From assembly GCF_000718775.1 (NCBI RefSeq), contig NZ_JOCB01000022.1, forward strand, positions 1 to 64,000: 64,000 nt of DNA, read 5' to 3'. Position 1 is the first letter of the stretch. Each line of letters starts with the position of its first letter. Below, in pieces: positions 35,201 to 43,401 of this stretch. Origin of the DNA: Streptomyces sp. NRRL S-31 (lineage in GTDB: Bacteria > Actinomycetota > Actinomycetes > Streptomycetales > Streptomycetaceae). The translations under genes were made by a program, and so were the position numbers. The notes under the pieces are model-generated. The model made no database searches and was not told the origin of the DNA. It saw nothing but the letters and a program-made list of their open reading frames with translations.

Positions 35201-38200
35201 AACGGGCCCGTGCCCCTGGGCGCGGACGAGGCCGCGGTGGACATGGGGTCTCGGGCGTACGCGCCCGGCGGCCCGACCGTGCCGCCGGGCACAGGGACGG
35301 CCCCGGTGGACGCGGGAGACTCCGCGCCCGGTGCCCGGCCCGTGCACCCCCTCCTGGGTGTGCCGACTGCCGGCACCGGTGACACCCGGGTGTGGACCGG
35401 CCCCCTCGATCTCCGGCGCCACGCCTACCTGGCCGACCACCGCGTCCAGGGCACCGTCGTCGTACCCGGCACCGTCTACCTCGAGCTGTTGACGGAAGCG
35501 GCCCGGCAACTCCTCGGTGACGGACCGGTGGCGCTGGCCGACGTCCACTACCGGCAGGCCCTGTACCTCGACGAGGACGGCCCGGCCCCCACCCTGCGCG
35601 TGAGCGCCGTCCGCACCGGGCGGCGGCCGGCGTTCCAGGTGCACGGCAGATCCGGTGACGACGACCCGTGGGTGCTGCACGCCGAAGCGAGCGGGTACGC
35701 CCTGCCCGGGCCCGGGAGCGCGGCGCCGTTCGACCCGGCCGCCGTCCGGGACACCCTCCCCGAACACGGGACCGGCGACGTCTTCTACCCCTACCACGCC
35801 GCACGCGGCAACCAGTGGCACGGTGCCTTCCGGGGCCTGGTGGAACTGTGGCGGCGCGACGGTGAGGCACTGGCCCGCGTCGCCTGCCCCGAGCCCGTCC
35901 ACGGCACCCTCGCGGACCACCACTTCCACCCGGCGCTCCTGGACGCGAGCTGCCACGCGATGGCGGCGGCCCGCCCCCGCACCGTGGCGGGCGAGGACGG
36001 CGTCTTCGTCTTCGGCGGCATCGACGAGTTCCGCTCCTACCACCGGCCCGGCACCGAGGTGTTCAGCCACGCCCGCCTGGTACCGTCCGGGCGGCCGGAC
36101 TCCTTCGCCGCCGACATCCGCGTACACGACGCCGACGGCCGCCTCCTGGCCGAACTGCGCGGGGCACGCCTGCGATACCTGGCCGGCCATGCCCCCGCCC
36201 CGGAGGCAGCCCCCGCGACCGCCGCGCCCTCCCCGGAGGCAGGCCCCGCCGCCCCCGGCGCGCAGCCCGCGGGCGACCGGGGCGGCTGGCTGCACACCCT
36301 CCAGTGGCAGGCCCCGCCACGCCCCGGCGCCCCGGGCACGCCGTCCGGGCGCGGCACCTGGCTGGTCCTCACCGACAGCGGGCCCTGCGGACGAGCGGTG
36401 GTCGAACGCCTCGCCGCCGAGGGCCAGGACACCGTGGTCGTCACCGCCGCCGCGAGCTACCAGGCCGCCGTCGACCGGTACCGGATCGACCCGGCCGACC
36501 CCGCGCACTACACGGCGGTGCTGGACGACCTGGCGGGCCGGGGCCGCCTCCACGGCATCGTCCACCTGTGGTCCCTGGACGCGGACGCGGGACTCCACGC
36601 GACGGGCAAGGAGATCGAACGGGCCCAACTGCTGTCCTGCGGCAGCGTCGTCCACCTCGCACAGGCGCTTCTGACGCGGGAGGCCGCCGGTCCTCCCCAG
36701 CTGTGGCTGGTCAGCCGGCACGCCCAGCGCGTGGCGCCGGCGGACCGGCTCGTCGCGCCCTTCCAGGCGCCGCTCTGGGGACTGGGACGCGCGCTCGCCG
36801 CCGAGCACTCCGCGCCGCGTACCCGGCTCGTGGACCTGGACCGCAGTCCCCGGAGCGTCGACGCCCTGGTCGCGCACCTGCTCGCCCCCGACGACGAGGA
36901 CCAGTTCGCGCTGCGGGACGGCGTACGCCGCGTCGCCCGCCTGGTGCCCGGCCGTACGGCCTCCGCACGCGAAGGGACCACGACCGCCGTGCGGCTGTGT
37001 CCTTCGTCCGGGGGCGCCGTGGACGGCCCGGACCGGGAGACGGTCACGCTGGCCCCGCCCGCGGCGGACGAGGTCGCCCTCCGGGTCTCGCACGCCGCCC
37101 TCGACCTGCCGGACGGCCCCGCCGCCGCTGGGCAGCGGCCCGACGGCGACCGGCCGCTCGGCATCGGGTGCTCCGGAACCGTGATCGCCGTCGGGTCCGA
37201 CGTGCGCGATGTGGCCGTGGGCGACGAGGTCGTCGCCCTGGCCGCGGGCGGCGCGACGGCCACACACGTCGTCACCAAGGCCGTCCTGACGGCGCCGAAG
37301 CCCGCCGGAACCACGTTCGCCGAGGCCGCCGCGCTGCCCGCGGCCTACCTGGGCGCCTTCCACGCCCTGCGCGACCTCGCCCGCGTCGGGCGGGACGACC
37401 GCGTGCTCGTCCACGGGGCGACCGGCGGCACCGCGACGGCCGCCGTCCACGTGGCCCGCTGGCTGGGCGCCGACGTCCACGCCACGGCAGACAGCCTCCC
37501 GGAGCGGCGGTGGCCGGCCGGACAGGGCGTCCGGCAGATCGCGGACCCTCGTCCGTCCGCCGGCTCCCCGGTGTTCCGGGAGGCCGCCGACGAGGCGGGG
37601 TTCGACGCCGTCGTGAACACGCTCACCGGTGACGCCGCCCGCGCCGCCCTCGCGTCGACGGCGCCGTTCGGCCACTACCTGGAGCTGACCCGCCCGGGCG
37701 GTGACGCCTCCTTCGACCGGTGCCCGCCCGTACCCAACCTGTCGTACCACGCGATCGACGTAGCCCACATGGTCCGCCACCAGCCGGCCCGGGCGGGCGC
37801 CGTGCTGCGGGCCGTCGTCGGCCTCGTCGCCACCGGAGCGCTCGCGGCCCTGCCCCACCACGAGCTGCGGGCCACGGCGGCCGGACCGCTGCCGACGGCG
37901 AGGAGCCTGCCGGAACGCGTCGGCGCGGTGGTCCTCGCCCTCACCGACGACCTGCTTCCCCCGGCGCCCGTGAGGACGACTGCCCCGGCGCCCGCGAGGA
38001 CGACCGCGCCCGTGAGGACGACCGCGCCCGTGAGGACGACCGCCCCCGCGCCCGTGAGCCCGGTGGGCACCTACCTCGTCACCGGTGGAACCGGCGGCAT
38101 CGGACTGCGGCTGGCGTCCTGGCTCGCGGACCAGGGCGCCCGCAGCCTCCTGCTGACCGGACGCACCCCGCTGCCCGACCCGGCGACCGCCCCTTCCGGC

Positions 38201-39322
38201 CACCCGCCGGACGCGCGGCTCGCCGTGCTGCGCGATCTCGCCCGGCGAGGCGTCGACGTCCGGTACGCGGCCGTCGACGTGGCCGACCACCAGGCCATGC
38301 GCGCGCTCCTGGAACAGCGGCTGCGGGACGGCGAACCACCGCTGCGCGGCGTCTTCCACGCGGCCGGCACCTTCGACCCCGTCCCGGTGCAGGACATGAC
38401 GGCCGCGCACCTCGCCTCCCTGCTCAGGGCCAAGGTCGCGGGAGCCTGGAACCTCCACCGGCTGACGTACGACATGCCCCTGGGCGCGTTCGTCCTGTTC
38501 TCCTCCGCGTCCTCCGTCCTCGCCTCACCCCTCCTGGGCGGGTACGCGGCGGGCAACGCGTTCCTCGACGCGCTGGCCCACCACCGTCTCGCCGAGGGCC
38601 GCCCGGCCACCTCGGTCAACTGGGGCTACTGGAGCGGCGCCGGCATGATCGCCCGCAAGGAGGCGGAAGACGGCCGGAGTCCGGTACCGCGCGGAATGTC
38701 GGGCTTCTCGCCCGACGAGGGGCTCGCCGTCCTGGGCGACGTCCTCGCCGAGGGCACCTCGCACGCCGTCGTCGTACGCGCCGACTGGGCGTCCTGGGCG
38801 AGGGCGCACACGGAGGCCGCACGCGTCCCGCTGCTGAGCGGCCTGATCCCGCCCGGCCCCTCCACCCCACACACCTCCGCCCCGCACACCCCGCACACTC
38901 CCGCCCCGCACACTTCAACCCCGGACACCTCCGCCCCGCACACCGCCGTGGCGCACCCGGCGGGTCCGGAGCCCCGTACCTCCCGGCCGGTCCTCCCCGG
39001 CCGGACGGCAGCCCGACTCCCCACCACCGCACCGCGATTGGAGGAGGACGCGGAGGTCGTCGAGGAAGTGAGGAAGGCGGCCGCGGAGGTCCTCGGGCTG
39101 GAACCGGGGCGTGTGCACGTGAGCCGCCCGCTGAACAGGATGGGCATGGACTCGATGACGGCGGTCCAGCTGAGGAACGTCATCGACCGGCGGTTCCAGG
39201 TCAGGCTGCCCATGGTCACGATCCTCCGGGACAGCTCCGTCCAGTCCGTCGCGCGGGCGATCGCCGCCGTGAGAACCACCGTGGTGACCGGCACCGCGGC
39301 CGAAGGAGCAGCCTCGAAATGA
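32231..39322 (+). CDS. Type I polyketide synthase, one fully reducing module (KS-AT-DH-ER-KR-ACP)
   Basis: The GTG at 32231 follows GAGGAA by six bases. 2363 residues. KS (15-440): active-site Cys near 196 in DTACSSSLVAVHHAV, His in VETHGSGT and NIGHAEAAA. AT (545-870): GHSMGE near 653 and LASH in place of YASH/HAFH, so extender choice is ambiguous. DH (1035-1330): HRVQGTVVVP (HxxxGxxxxP) and DASCH. ER (about 1590-1890): MDR fold, nucleotide loop VHGATGGTATAAVHVARWLG, somewhat diverged. KR (from 1946): VTGGTGGIG, then Ser-Tyr-Asn in LFSSAS, GGYAAGNAF. ACP: GMDSMTAVQL near 2306. No TE, and no docking domains are obvious. A single complete reducing module suggests iterative synthesis of a saturated chain, or one elongation. 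Repeat-rich linkers lie at AT-DH, ER-KR and KR-ACP. It overlaps the KASIII-like gene (ATGA). Confidence 0.93.
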   Translation: MPVHDRSSRTPAPQRSEPVAVIGMAGRFAGADTVDEMWTLLRDGTDAITRTPADRHGLGPLPGPGPDADADPAPRTPGRTGGHLGGFVGQVTDFDAGFFGITPREADKIDPQQRLLLEVAHEALEDAGVPLPALAGSDTGVYIGQAGGDYWHLQQAAPDRFDLYAVTGAALRATTSGRLSYAFDLRGPSSTVDTACSSSLVAVHHAVQALRLGECRMAVAGAVNLVLRPEEGLAYAGAGLLAEDGRCKFADASGDGFVRAEGVAAVILKPLSRAIADGDRVRAVLRGSAVGNDGRSSGYLVTPGVEGQRAVIARACADAGVDPGDVDYVETHGSGTAVGDPVELEALARVLGPGRPADRPALVGSVKTNIGHAEAAAGMAGLIKAVLCLEQRVVPASLHLDQPNPAVPWDTLPLTVATRNTPLPDRGRPALAGVSSFSLSGTNAHVVLEEYVPEPPPAPEEPGEPEEPAERPELLTLSAATPEALTALALSYARFLTAGPGRSHRLRDICHSAALRRSHLDTRLALPVVSHAQAALALTGFALDDPEPTLSYAEFTDPSRRPRVAFVFPGQGSQWVGMGRELLDAEPVFARAMRACDAAVRAENGWSVIELLREGTEERFAEFEVIQPVLWAVEIALAELWRSWGVEPDVVIGHSMGEAAAAYIAGVLSLEDAAAVICRRARIAGRLAGRGGMALVALSASEAARAIAGHEDSVAVAAANGPASTLLSGDTDALAGVLAALDARGTPNWPVKVSLASHSPQMDAVRDDLLRALKDLAPRRAAVPLHSTLLGEVVEGPGMDAGYWVRNLREAVDFVGAVRHQIGTGDTVFLEVSPHPVLLGGIRETARAAGRDGTAALGSLRRDEPERAALLATAARLHTAGVPLDLAAILDGGRHVPLPHYPWQRTRHWLPDHPAGARTPRAVTTTAAPVPVSPDAGTVPVTPAPALVPPDARTVPATPDGSAPMPGARPVCPDTGTALVDTGASAPVPGNGPVPLGADEAAVDMGSRAYAPGGPTVPPGTGTAPVDAGDSAPGARPVHPLLGVPTAGTGDTRVWTGPLDLRRHAYLADHRVQGTVVVPGTVYLELLTEAARQLLGDGPVALADVHYRQALYLDEDGPAPTLRVSAVRTGRRPAFQVHGRSGDDDPWVLHAEASGYALPGPGSAAPFDPAAVRDTLPEHGTGDVFYPYHAARGNQWHGAFRGLVELWRRDGEALARVACPEPVHGTLADHHFHPALLDASCHAMAAARPRTVAGEDGVFVFGGIDEFRSYHRPGTEVFSHARLVPSGRPDSFAADIRVHDADGRLLAELRGARLRYLAGHAPAPEAAPATAAPSPEAGPAAPGAQPAGDRGGWLHTLQWQAPPRPGAPGTPSGRGTWLVLTDSGPCGRAVVERLAAEGQDTVVVTAAASYQAAVDRYRIDPADPAHYTAVLDDLAGRGRLHGIVHLWSLDADAGLHATGKEIERAQLLSCGSVVHLAQALLTREAAGPPQLWLVSRHAQRVAPADRLVAPFQAPLWGLGRALAAEHSAPRTRLVDLDRSPRSVDALVAHLLAPDDEDQFALRDGVRRVARLVPGRTASAREGTTTAVRLCPSSGGAVDGPDRETVTLAPPAADEVALRVSHAALDLPDGPAAAGQRPDGDRPLGIGCSGTVIAVGSDVRDVAVGDEVVALAAGGATATHVVTKAVLTAPKPAGTTFAEAAALPAAYLGAFHALRDLARVGRDDRVLVHGATGGTATAAVHVARWLGADVHATADSLPERRWPAGQGVRQIADPRPSAGSPVFREAADEAGFDAVVNTLTGDAARAALASTAPFGHYLELTRPGGDASFDRCPPVPNLSYHAIDVAHMVRHQPARAGAVLRAVVGLVATGALAALPHHELRATAAGPLPTARSLPERVGAVVLALTDDLLPPAPVRTTAPAPARTTAPVRTTAPVRTTAPAPVSPVGTYLVTGGTGGIGLRLASWLADQGARSLLLTGRTPLPDPATAPSGHPPDARLAVLRDLARRGVDVRYAAVDVADHQAMRALLEQRLRDGEPPLRGVFHAAGTFDPVPVQDMTAAHLASLLRAKVAGAWNLHRLTYDMPLGAFVLFSSASSVLASPLLGGYAAGNAFLDALAHHRLAEGRPATSVNWGYWSGAGMIARKEAEDGRSPVPRGMSGFSPDEGLAVLGDVLAEGTSHAVVVRADWASWARAHTEAARVPLLSGLIPPGPSTPHTSAPHTPHTPAPHTSTPDTSAPHTAVAHPAGPEPRTSRPVLPGRTAARLPTTAPRLEEDAEVVEEVRKAAAEVLGLEPGRVHVSRPLNRMGMDSMTAVQLRNVIDRRFQVRLPMVTILRDSSVQSVARAIAAVRTTVVTGTAAEGAASK
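37965..38058 (+). repeat. 18-bp tandem repeat in the ER-KR linker of the PKS
   Basis: About five imperfect copies of an 18-bp unit (GCGCCCGTGAGGACGACC) encode APVRTT/APARTT just before the KR domain. It is a flexible Ala/Pro/Arg/Thr linker generated by repeat expansion and stays in frame. Confidence 0.85.
38863..38955 (+). repeat. Pro-His-Thr repeat linker before the PKS ACP
   Basis: Short near-repeats encode PHTSAPHTPHTPAPHTSTPD and onward to PHTAVAHPAG, between the KR domain and the ACP. They form a low-complexity flexible linker. Confidence 0.8.
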
Positions 39323-40356
39323 AGACCCCCGACCTGTACATCACCGGCCTCGGCGTCCACATCCCCGACGTCCTCGACGCCGGGCGGGCCGTCGAACTCG
39401 GCCTGTACGACGCCGAGGACCACGCCTACCAGGGGTGGACCGGCGCGGCCGTCGCCGGTGACCTGTCGGCACCGGACATGGCCGTGCGCGCGGCCCGCCA
39501 GGCCGCCCGGCGGGCCGGGAGCCACCCGCACGACCTCGCCCTGCACCTCCACGCCTGCCTGTACCGGCAGGGGCCCGGCGCCTGGTCGGCGCAGCACTAC
39601 ATCCTGCGCCACCTCACCGACCGGGACATCCCCTCCTACCTCGTCGGACAGGGCTGCAACGGGCTGATCGGCTCGCTCGAACTCGCCGCCTGCCACCTCA
39701 TGGCCGTGCCCGAGCGCACGGCGGCGCTCATCACCGGCGCCGACAACGTGGGCACGCCCCGCTTCAACCGCTGGGCCCGTCTGGAGAACGGTGTCGTCGC
39801 AGACGGGGCGAGCGCGGTCCTGCTCGGCAAACGGCCGGGTTTCGCCCGTCTCCTGTCGGTCAACAGCGGGTCCACCGCGGAGGTCGAGGAGCGGTTCCGC
39901 ACCGAGGAGTTCCCCCCGGTGACCGACGGCGAGGGCGTGGTCCCCGGCGACCGGCGCCCGGCGGTCCGGCCGCGCCTCGCGGAGCCGGACGCGGAAGTCG
40001 TGGACCGGCAAGGGGAGTTGCGGACCGAACTGGCCCTGCGCACGATCGCCGAGGCCGACCTCGACGTCGGCGACGTCACGCGCGTGGCCCACATCTTCAC
40101 CGGCCGGGAGAGCCACCTCAAGAGCATCCTCGCCCCCATGGGCCTCAGCCCCGAGCAGGGACTGCTGGACTTCGGACGGCGGTTGGGGCACATGACGGTC
40201 AACGACCAGATCGTGGGCCTCAACCACCTCGTCGAGACCGGGGAGGTGGGCGCCGGGGACCACGTGCTCCTCGTGGCCCACGGGGCGGGTGTCTCCGTCA
40301 CCTGTGCCATGGTCCGCATCGAGTACCCGCCGGCCTGGGCCGACGTACGCGTCTGA
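39319..40356 (+). CDS. KASIII-like (ketoacyl-ACP synthase III family) acyltransferase
   Basis: A 345-residue thiolase-fold protein coupled to the PKS by an ATGA overlap. It begins DLYITGLGVHIPDVLDA and has a nucleophile Cys in LVGQGCNGLIGSLELAACHL, TGADNVGTPRFNRW, and the C-terminal halves RVAHIFTGRESHLKSILAPM and RLGHMTVNDQIVGLNHLVET. Compared with true FabH, the Cys is kept. The PHQAN motif that carries the catalytic His is absent, and the Asn of GNTS is replaced by His (GHMT). That pattern fits the CerJ/ChlB3/DpsC-like branch, which transfers ready-made acyl groups from ACP to an acceptor rather than condensing malonate. Here it probably moves the PKS chain onto the peptide or an NRPS carrier. 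It is the last gene of the cluster. Acceptor unknown. Confidence 0.85.
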   Translation: MKTPDLYITGLGVHIPDVLDAGRAVELGLYDAEDHAYQGWTGAAVAGDLSAPDMAVRAARQAARRAGSHPHDLALHLHACLYRQGPGAWSAQHYILRHLTDRDIPSYLVGQGCNGLIGSLELAACHLMAVPERTAALITGADNVGTPRFNRWARLENGVVADGASAVLLGKRPGFARLLSVNSGSTAEVEERFRTEEFPPVTDGEGVVPGDRRPAVRPRLAEPDAEVVDRQGELRTELALRTIAEADLDVGDVTRVAHIFTGRESHLKSILAPMGLSPEQGLLDFGRRLGHMTVNDQIVGLNHLVETGEVGAGDHVLLVAHGAGVSVTCAMVRIEYPPAWADVRV

Positions 40357-40813
40357 GCCCGGCACGACCGGCCGCCACGACGCTTTTTCGCACGTTCTTC
40401 CGGGCGCCATTTCCGGGGCGCTCGGAGACCGTCACGAATTCCGAGGGATGTCACAGGTTCCGGTGGTGACGGCGATACCCCAGCGGATAGGATGTCGCGC
40501 GCTGCTCGCGATGGCGGTCGGCGAGGTCGGCGGTGGGGGCGGGCATACCGTGATTGAGCTGCGGGAAAACACAGCACAGGGTGGTCCTGCCCGAGGTTCT
40601 GAACGCGCGTTCGCCTGCACCGGCATGCTGTGCTTACACCTCGTCCACGACACCTTCGAAGGATCATCGCAAAGCGGCCCGTGTGACAGCAGTGGGCCCT
40701 TTTTCTTTTCCGTGGCGTGCGCGGCCGGTGTTCGCGGCTGAGCCACGAAGAAGACGTGCAGCGGGAATCGGGGGCTTCGTTCTCATGACCAGAGAAGTGT
40801 GGAGTGTGATGCC
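40357..40813. promoter_or_regulatory. 457-bp intergenic region after the biosynthetic cluster
   Basis: No gene is supported here. The region is less GC-rich than the flanks and must hold the promoter of the SdrD-like gene; GGAG with nine-base spacing precedes its ATG. It contains the U-tract terminator at 40676-40710. Short open frames crossing it (for example 40554-40817) lack homology-like features and Streptomyces codon bias. Confidence 0.4.
40676..40710 (+). terminator. Intrinsic terminator with U-tract
   Basis: GGCCC (40676-40680, plus two G-U pairs) pairs with GGGCC (40694-40698) and is followed by CTTTTTCTTTTC, an unusually clear T-run for this genome. It probably ends transcription of the cluster, or acts as an attenuator ahead of the surface-protein gene. 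Confidence 0.55.
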
Positions 40814-43351
40814 ATGAATCGAGTCGGCAGAGATTCGCGCCGGCCGGCCAGAAGGCTCGTGGAGCCGCTGGCGCGCATAGGGGTGTCCGGCCTCTTAGTG
40901 GCGGGCGGCGCCGTGGGGGCCTCGGCCGGACAGGCCGCCGCTTCGGCCGCCGACGGCACGCTGACGGTCGAGGTGCTGCGCGACTTCTTCGGCACCGGCG
41001 TGATCAACACGACGATGGACGTGCCGCAGCGGGGCATGAAGGTGCGGGTCACCGACCCCGCCGGGCACGAGGTCACCGGCGTCACGGACACCACGGGCAA
41101 GGTCGTGGTGTCGCAGTCGGCGCAGCTCAGCGGCGGCCGGTACCGCGTCGACGTCAGCATCCCGGCACCGTACAGCGGCTATCTGCGGGCGGCGCCCGCG
41201 TCGACGGCGGAGAACCACTTCGACAGCTTCACGTCGTTCGTGGACGTGTCGGAGGGCAAGGACGCCTCCGTGGTGACGGCGGTGTGGAACCCGGCCGAGT
41301 ACACGCTGCCGGACACCCGGTACTTCGTACCGGTCCACAACGGCGCCAACGGGACCGACACCCGGGCCCTGGTGGCGTTCGGGACGAAGGCCCGGGGCAC
41401 CTGTCCCACCGATGTGGCGTGCCCGGCCACGCTGGCCACGCAGGACCAGGTGGGCACGACGTTCGGACTGGCGTACGACACGGACCGGACCCGCCTGTTC
41501 CAGAGCGCGTTCGCCCGCCGGTACGCCCCGTACGGGCCGCAGGGCGGGGGCGCGATCTACACGGTGCCGGTCAGCGGCTCGGGTGCGCCCAAGCTGTTCG
41601 CGCGGGTGCCGGACGCCACGGTGACGCGGCACGACACGGCCAACCTGATCAAGGACGCCGGGTTCACCGACGCGCCGGGCAAGGAGAGTATCGGCGGCCT
41701 GACCCTGTCCGAGGACGGCTCCACGCTGTACGCGGTGAACCTGCGGACCCGCAGCCTGGTGAGCTTCGACGCGACCGGCGCCACCGCCTCGGCGCCCAAG
41801 TCGACGGTCCCGATCCCGGACCCGGGGTGCGCGAGCCCTGAGGACTGGCGGCCGTTCGGCCTCCAGTTCCACGACAACAAGCTGTACGTCGGCGGCGTGT
41901 GCAGCGCGGAGAGCACCCAGCGGCGCGCGGACCTGAAGGCTGTCGTCTCCACCTACGACGGCAAGCGGTTCAGCACGGTGCTGAGCCACGGGCTCGACTT
42001 CGAACGCGGCACCGTCTTCGGCGCCGGTGACAAGGCCACCCACTGGAACCCGTGGAACACCGGCCTGGACACGTGGGACGACCGGAGGGCGGGCGGGGTC
42101 TTCATCGACCCGCAGCCGGAGCTGAGCTCCCTCGCCTTCGGCCGCGACGGCTCCATGATCCTCGGTTTCCGCGACCGGTTCATGGACGCGGTCAGCTGGG
42201 GAGGGCTGGACCCCCGCCCGGGCAACGACACGGCGGAGAACGGCATGTCCGGTGGTGACATCACCATGGTCTGCGCCACTCCCTCCGGTGAGTACCAGTG
42301 GGAAGGCACCGGGAGCTGCCCCAACCACGCCACCCCCGCCAACAACGGCGGCGAGCCCGCCGACGTCGTCGAGTACTTCCCCGGCGACTTCTACGCCAAC
42401 GCGCACCAGGAGACCGCGCTCGGCTCGGTGGCCTACATCCCGCAGCAGCAGTGGGTCGTCAGCACGGAGTTCGACCCGGTCGTGAACGTCGCGACCTCGG
42501 GGACCGGCTACCACGACATCACCACCGGTCAGGGCCCGGGCAACAACCCGACCGCCAACGGGTTCCAGTTCGTCAGCCAGGCCCAGGGCGGGTTCGGTAA
42601 GGCCGGCGGACTCGGTGACATCGCGTACGCGGCGGCGAACGCGCCGATCCAGATCGGCAACGTCGTGTGGTTCGACGGCGACCACAACGGCATCCAGGAC
42701 CCGGGGCACGTGCTGCTGCCGGGGGCGACGATCAACCTGCTGGACGCGGACGGCAAGCAGGTCGCCACGACCACGACCAACGAGGCCGGCGAGTACTACT
42801 TCGGCGGTGTCGGCGCCGCGTACGAGCTCACGCCGGGCGCGAAGTACACGGTGCAGTTCGACGTGTGCACCGCGGACACCAGCCAGGTACCCGGGCAGCC
42901 CCCGGCGAGCGCGCTGCGGTTCACGCTCCCGCGCGCCGGTGCCGACCGTGCGCACGACTCCAATGTGACGCCGCCGACCACCGGGGAGCTGTGCAACGGC
43001 TTCGCGCCCGTCACGGCGCCGGCCAAGCCGGGCGGGGTCGACCACACGATCGACGCCGGGGTCTACATCCCGAAGGAGTCGCCGACACCGACGCCGACTC
43101 CGAGTTCGACGCCGAGTTCGACACCGAGTTCGACGCCTTCCTCGAGCCCGACGCCGGTGCCGTCCTCGCCGCCGGGGGCCACGCCGCCTCCCGCGCCGCC
43201 CGCGGGCCCGGCCCCGGGTGGTGGGGGCGGATCCATGGCGAACACCGGTATGACCGGGCTGCCAGGGATGATCGGCCTCGTGGCGCTGCTGGTGGGCGTG
43301 GGCCTGGCCCTCGCGTACCTGAGCCGTAAGCGCCGCGTCCAGCAGCACTGA
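40814..43351 (+). CDS. SdrD B-like cell-surface protein with LPXTG-type anchor
   Basis: The ATG at 40814 gives 845 residues. The signal peptide is PLARIGVSGLLVAGGAVGAS with AQA-type cleavage near residue 50. The body holds a beta-propeller-like region (GLTLSEDGSTLYAVNLRTRS) and a C-terminal SdrD B-like domain (WFDGDHNGIQDPG, LLPGATINLLDADGKQVATT, NEAGEYYFGGV). A Ser/Thr/Pro wall-spanning tract follows from 43081 (TPTPTPSSTPSSTPSST), then the sorting signal: MANTG, hydrophobic helix (LPGMIGLVALLVGVGLALAY) and basic tail LSRKRRVQQH. It is therefore a sortase-anchored wall protein. Codon 28 (40895-40897) is TTA, the rare leucine codon read by the bldA tRNA, which suggests developmental control of translation. 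Confidence 0.88.
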   Translation: MNRVGRDSRRPARRLVEPLARIGVSGLLVAGGAVGASAGQAAASAADGTLTVEVLRDFFGTGVINTTMDVPQRGMKVRVTDPAGHEVTGVTDTTGKVVVSQSAQLSGGRYRVDVSIPAPYSGYLRAAPASTAENHFDSFTSFVDVSEGKDASVVTAVWNPAEYTLPDTRYFVPVHNGANGTDTRALVAFGTKARGTCPTDVACPATLATQDQVGTTFGLAYDTDRTRLFQSAFARRYAPYGPQGGGAIYTVPVSGSGAPKLFARVPDATVTRHDTANLIKDAGFTDAPGKESIGGLTLSEDGSTLYAVNLRTRSLVSFDATGATASAPKSTVPIPDPGCASPEDWRPFGLQFHDNKLYVGGVCSAESTQRRADLKAVVSTYDGKRFSTVLSHGLDFERGTVFGAGDKATHWNPWNTGLDTWDDRRAGGVFIDPQPELSSLAFGRDGSMILGFRDRFMDAVSWGGLDPRPGNDTAENGMSGGDITMVCATPSGEYQWEGTGSCPNHATPANNGGEPADVVEYFPGDFYANAHQETALGSVAYIPQQQWVVSTEFDPVVNVATSGTGYHDITTGQGPGNNPTANGFQFVSQAQGGFGKAGGLGDIAYAAANAPIQIGNVVWFDGDHNGIQDPGHVLLPGATINLLDADGKQVATTTTNEAGEYYFGGVGAAYELTPGAKYTVQFDVCTADTSQVPGQPPASALRFTLPRAGADRAHDSNVTPPTTGELCNGFAPVTAPAKPGGVDHTIDAGVYIPKESPTPTPTPSSTPSSTPSSTPSSSPTPVPSSPPGATPPPAPPAGPAPGGGGGSMANTGMTGLPGMIGLVALLVGVGLALAYLSRKRRVQQH

Positions 43352-43401
43352 ACAACGGCACGAACCGAACCAGCGGTACGAACACGACGAACCGGATGAC
43401 A

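Noticed and set aside
32186..38458. A 2090-codon open frame on the minus strand across the PKS
   Set aside because: Same effect of GC bias; the plus strand carries all KS, AT, DH, ER and KR motifs.
32231..39322. Modular PKS with docking domains passing directly to NRPS3
   Set aside because: No terminal docking helices or C-domain partner sites are recognisable and the PKS lies after the TE-containing gene, so direct co-linear handover is not supported.
39319..40356. Housekeeping FabH (fatty-acid initiation enzyme)
   Set aside because: It lacks the PHQAN His and GNTS Asn and is coupled to the PKS, which fits an acyltransferase-type KASIII.
40554..40817. A possible 87-residue gene in the gap after the cluster
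   Set aside because: Weak start context, atypical codon bias, and it crosses the T-run terminator and overlaps the SdrD-like start.
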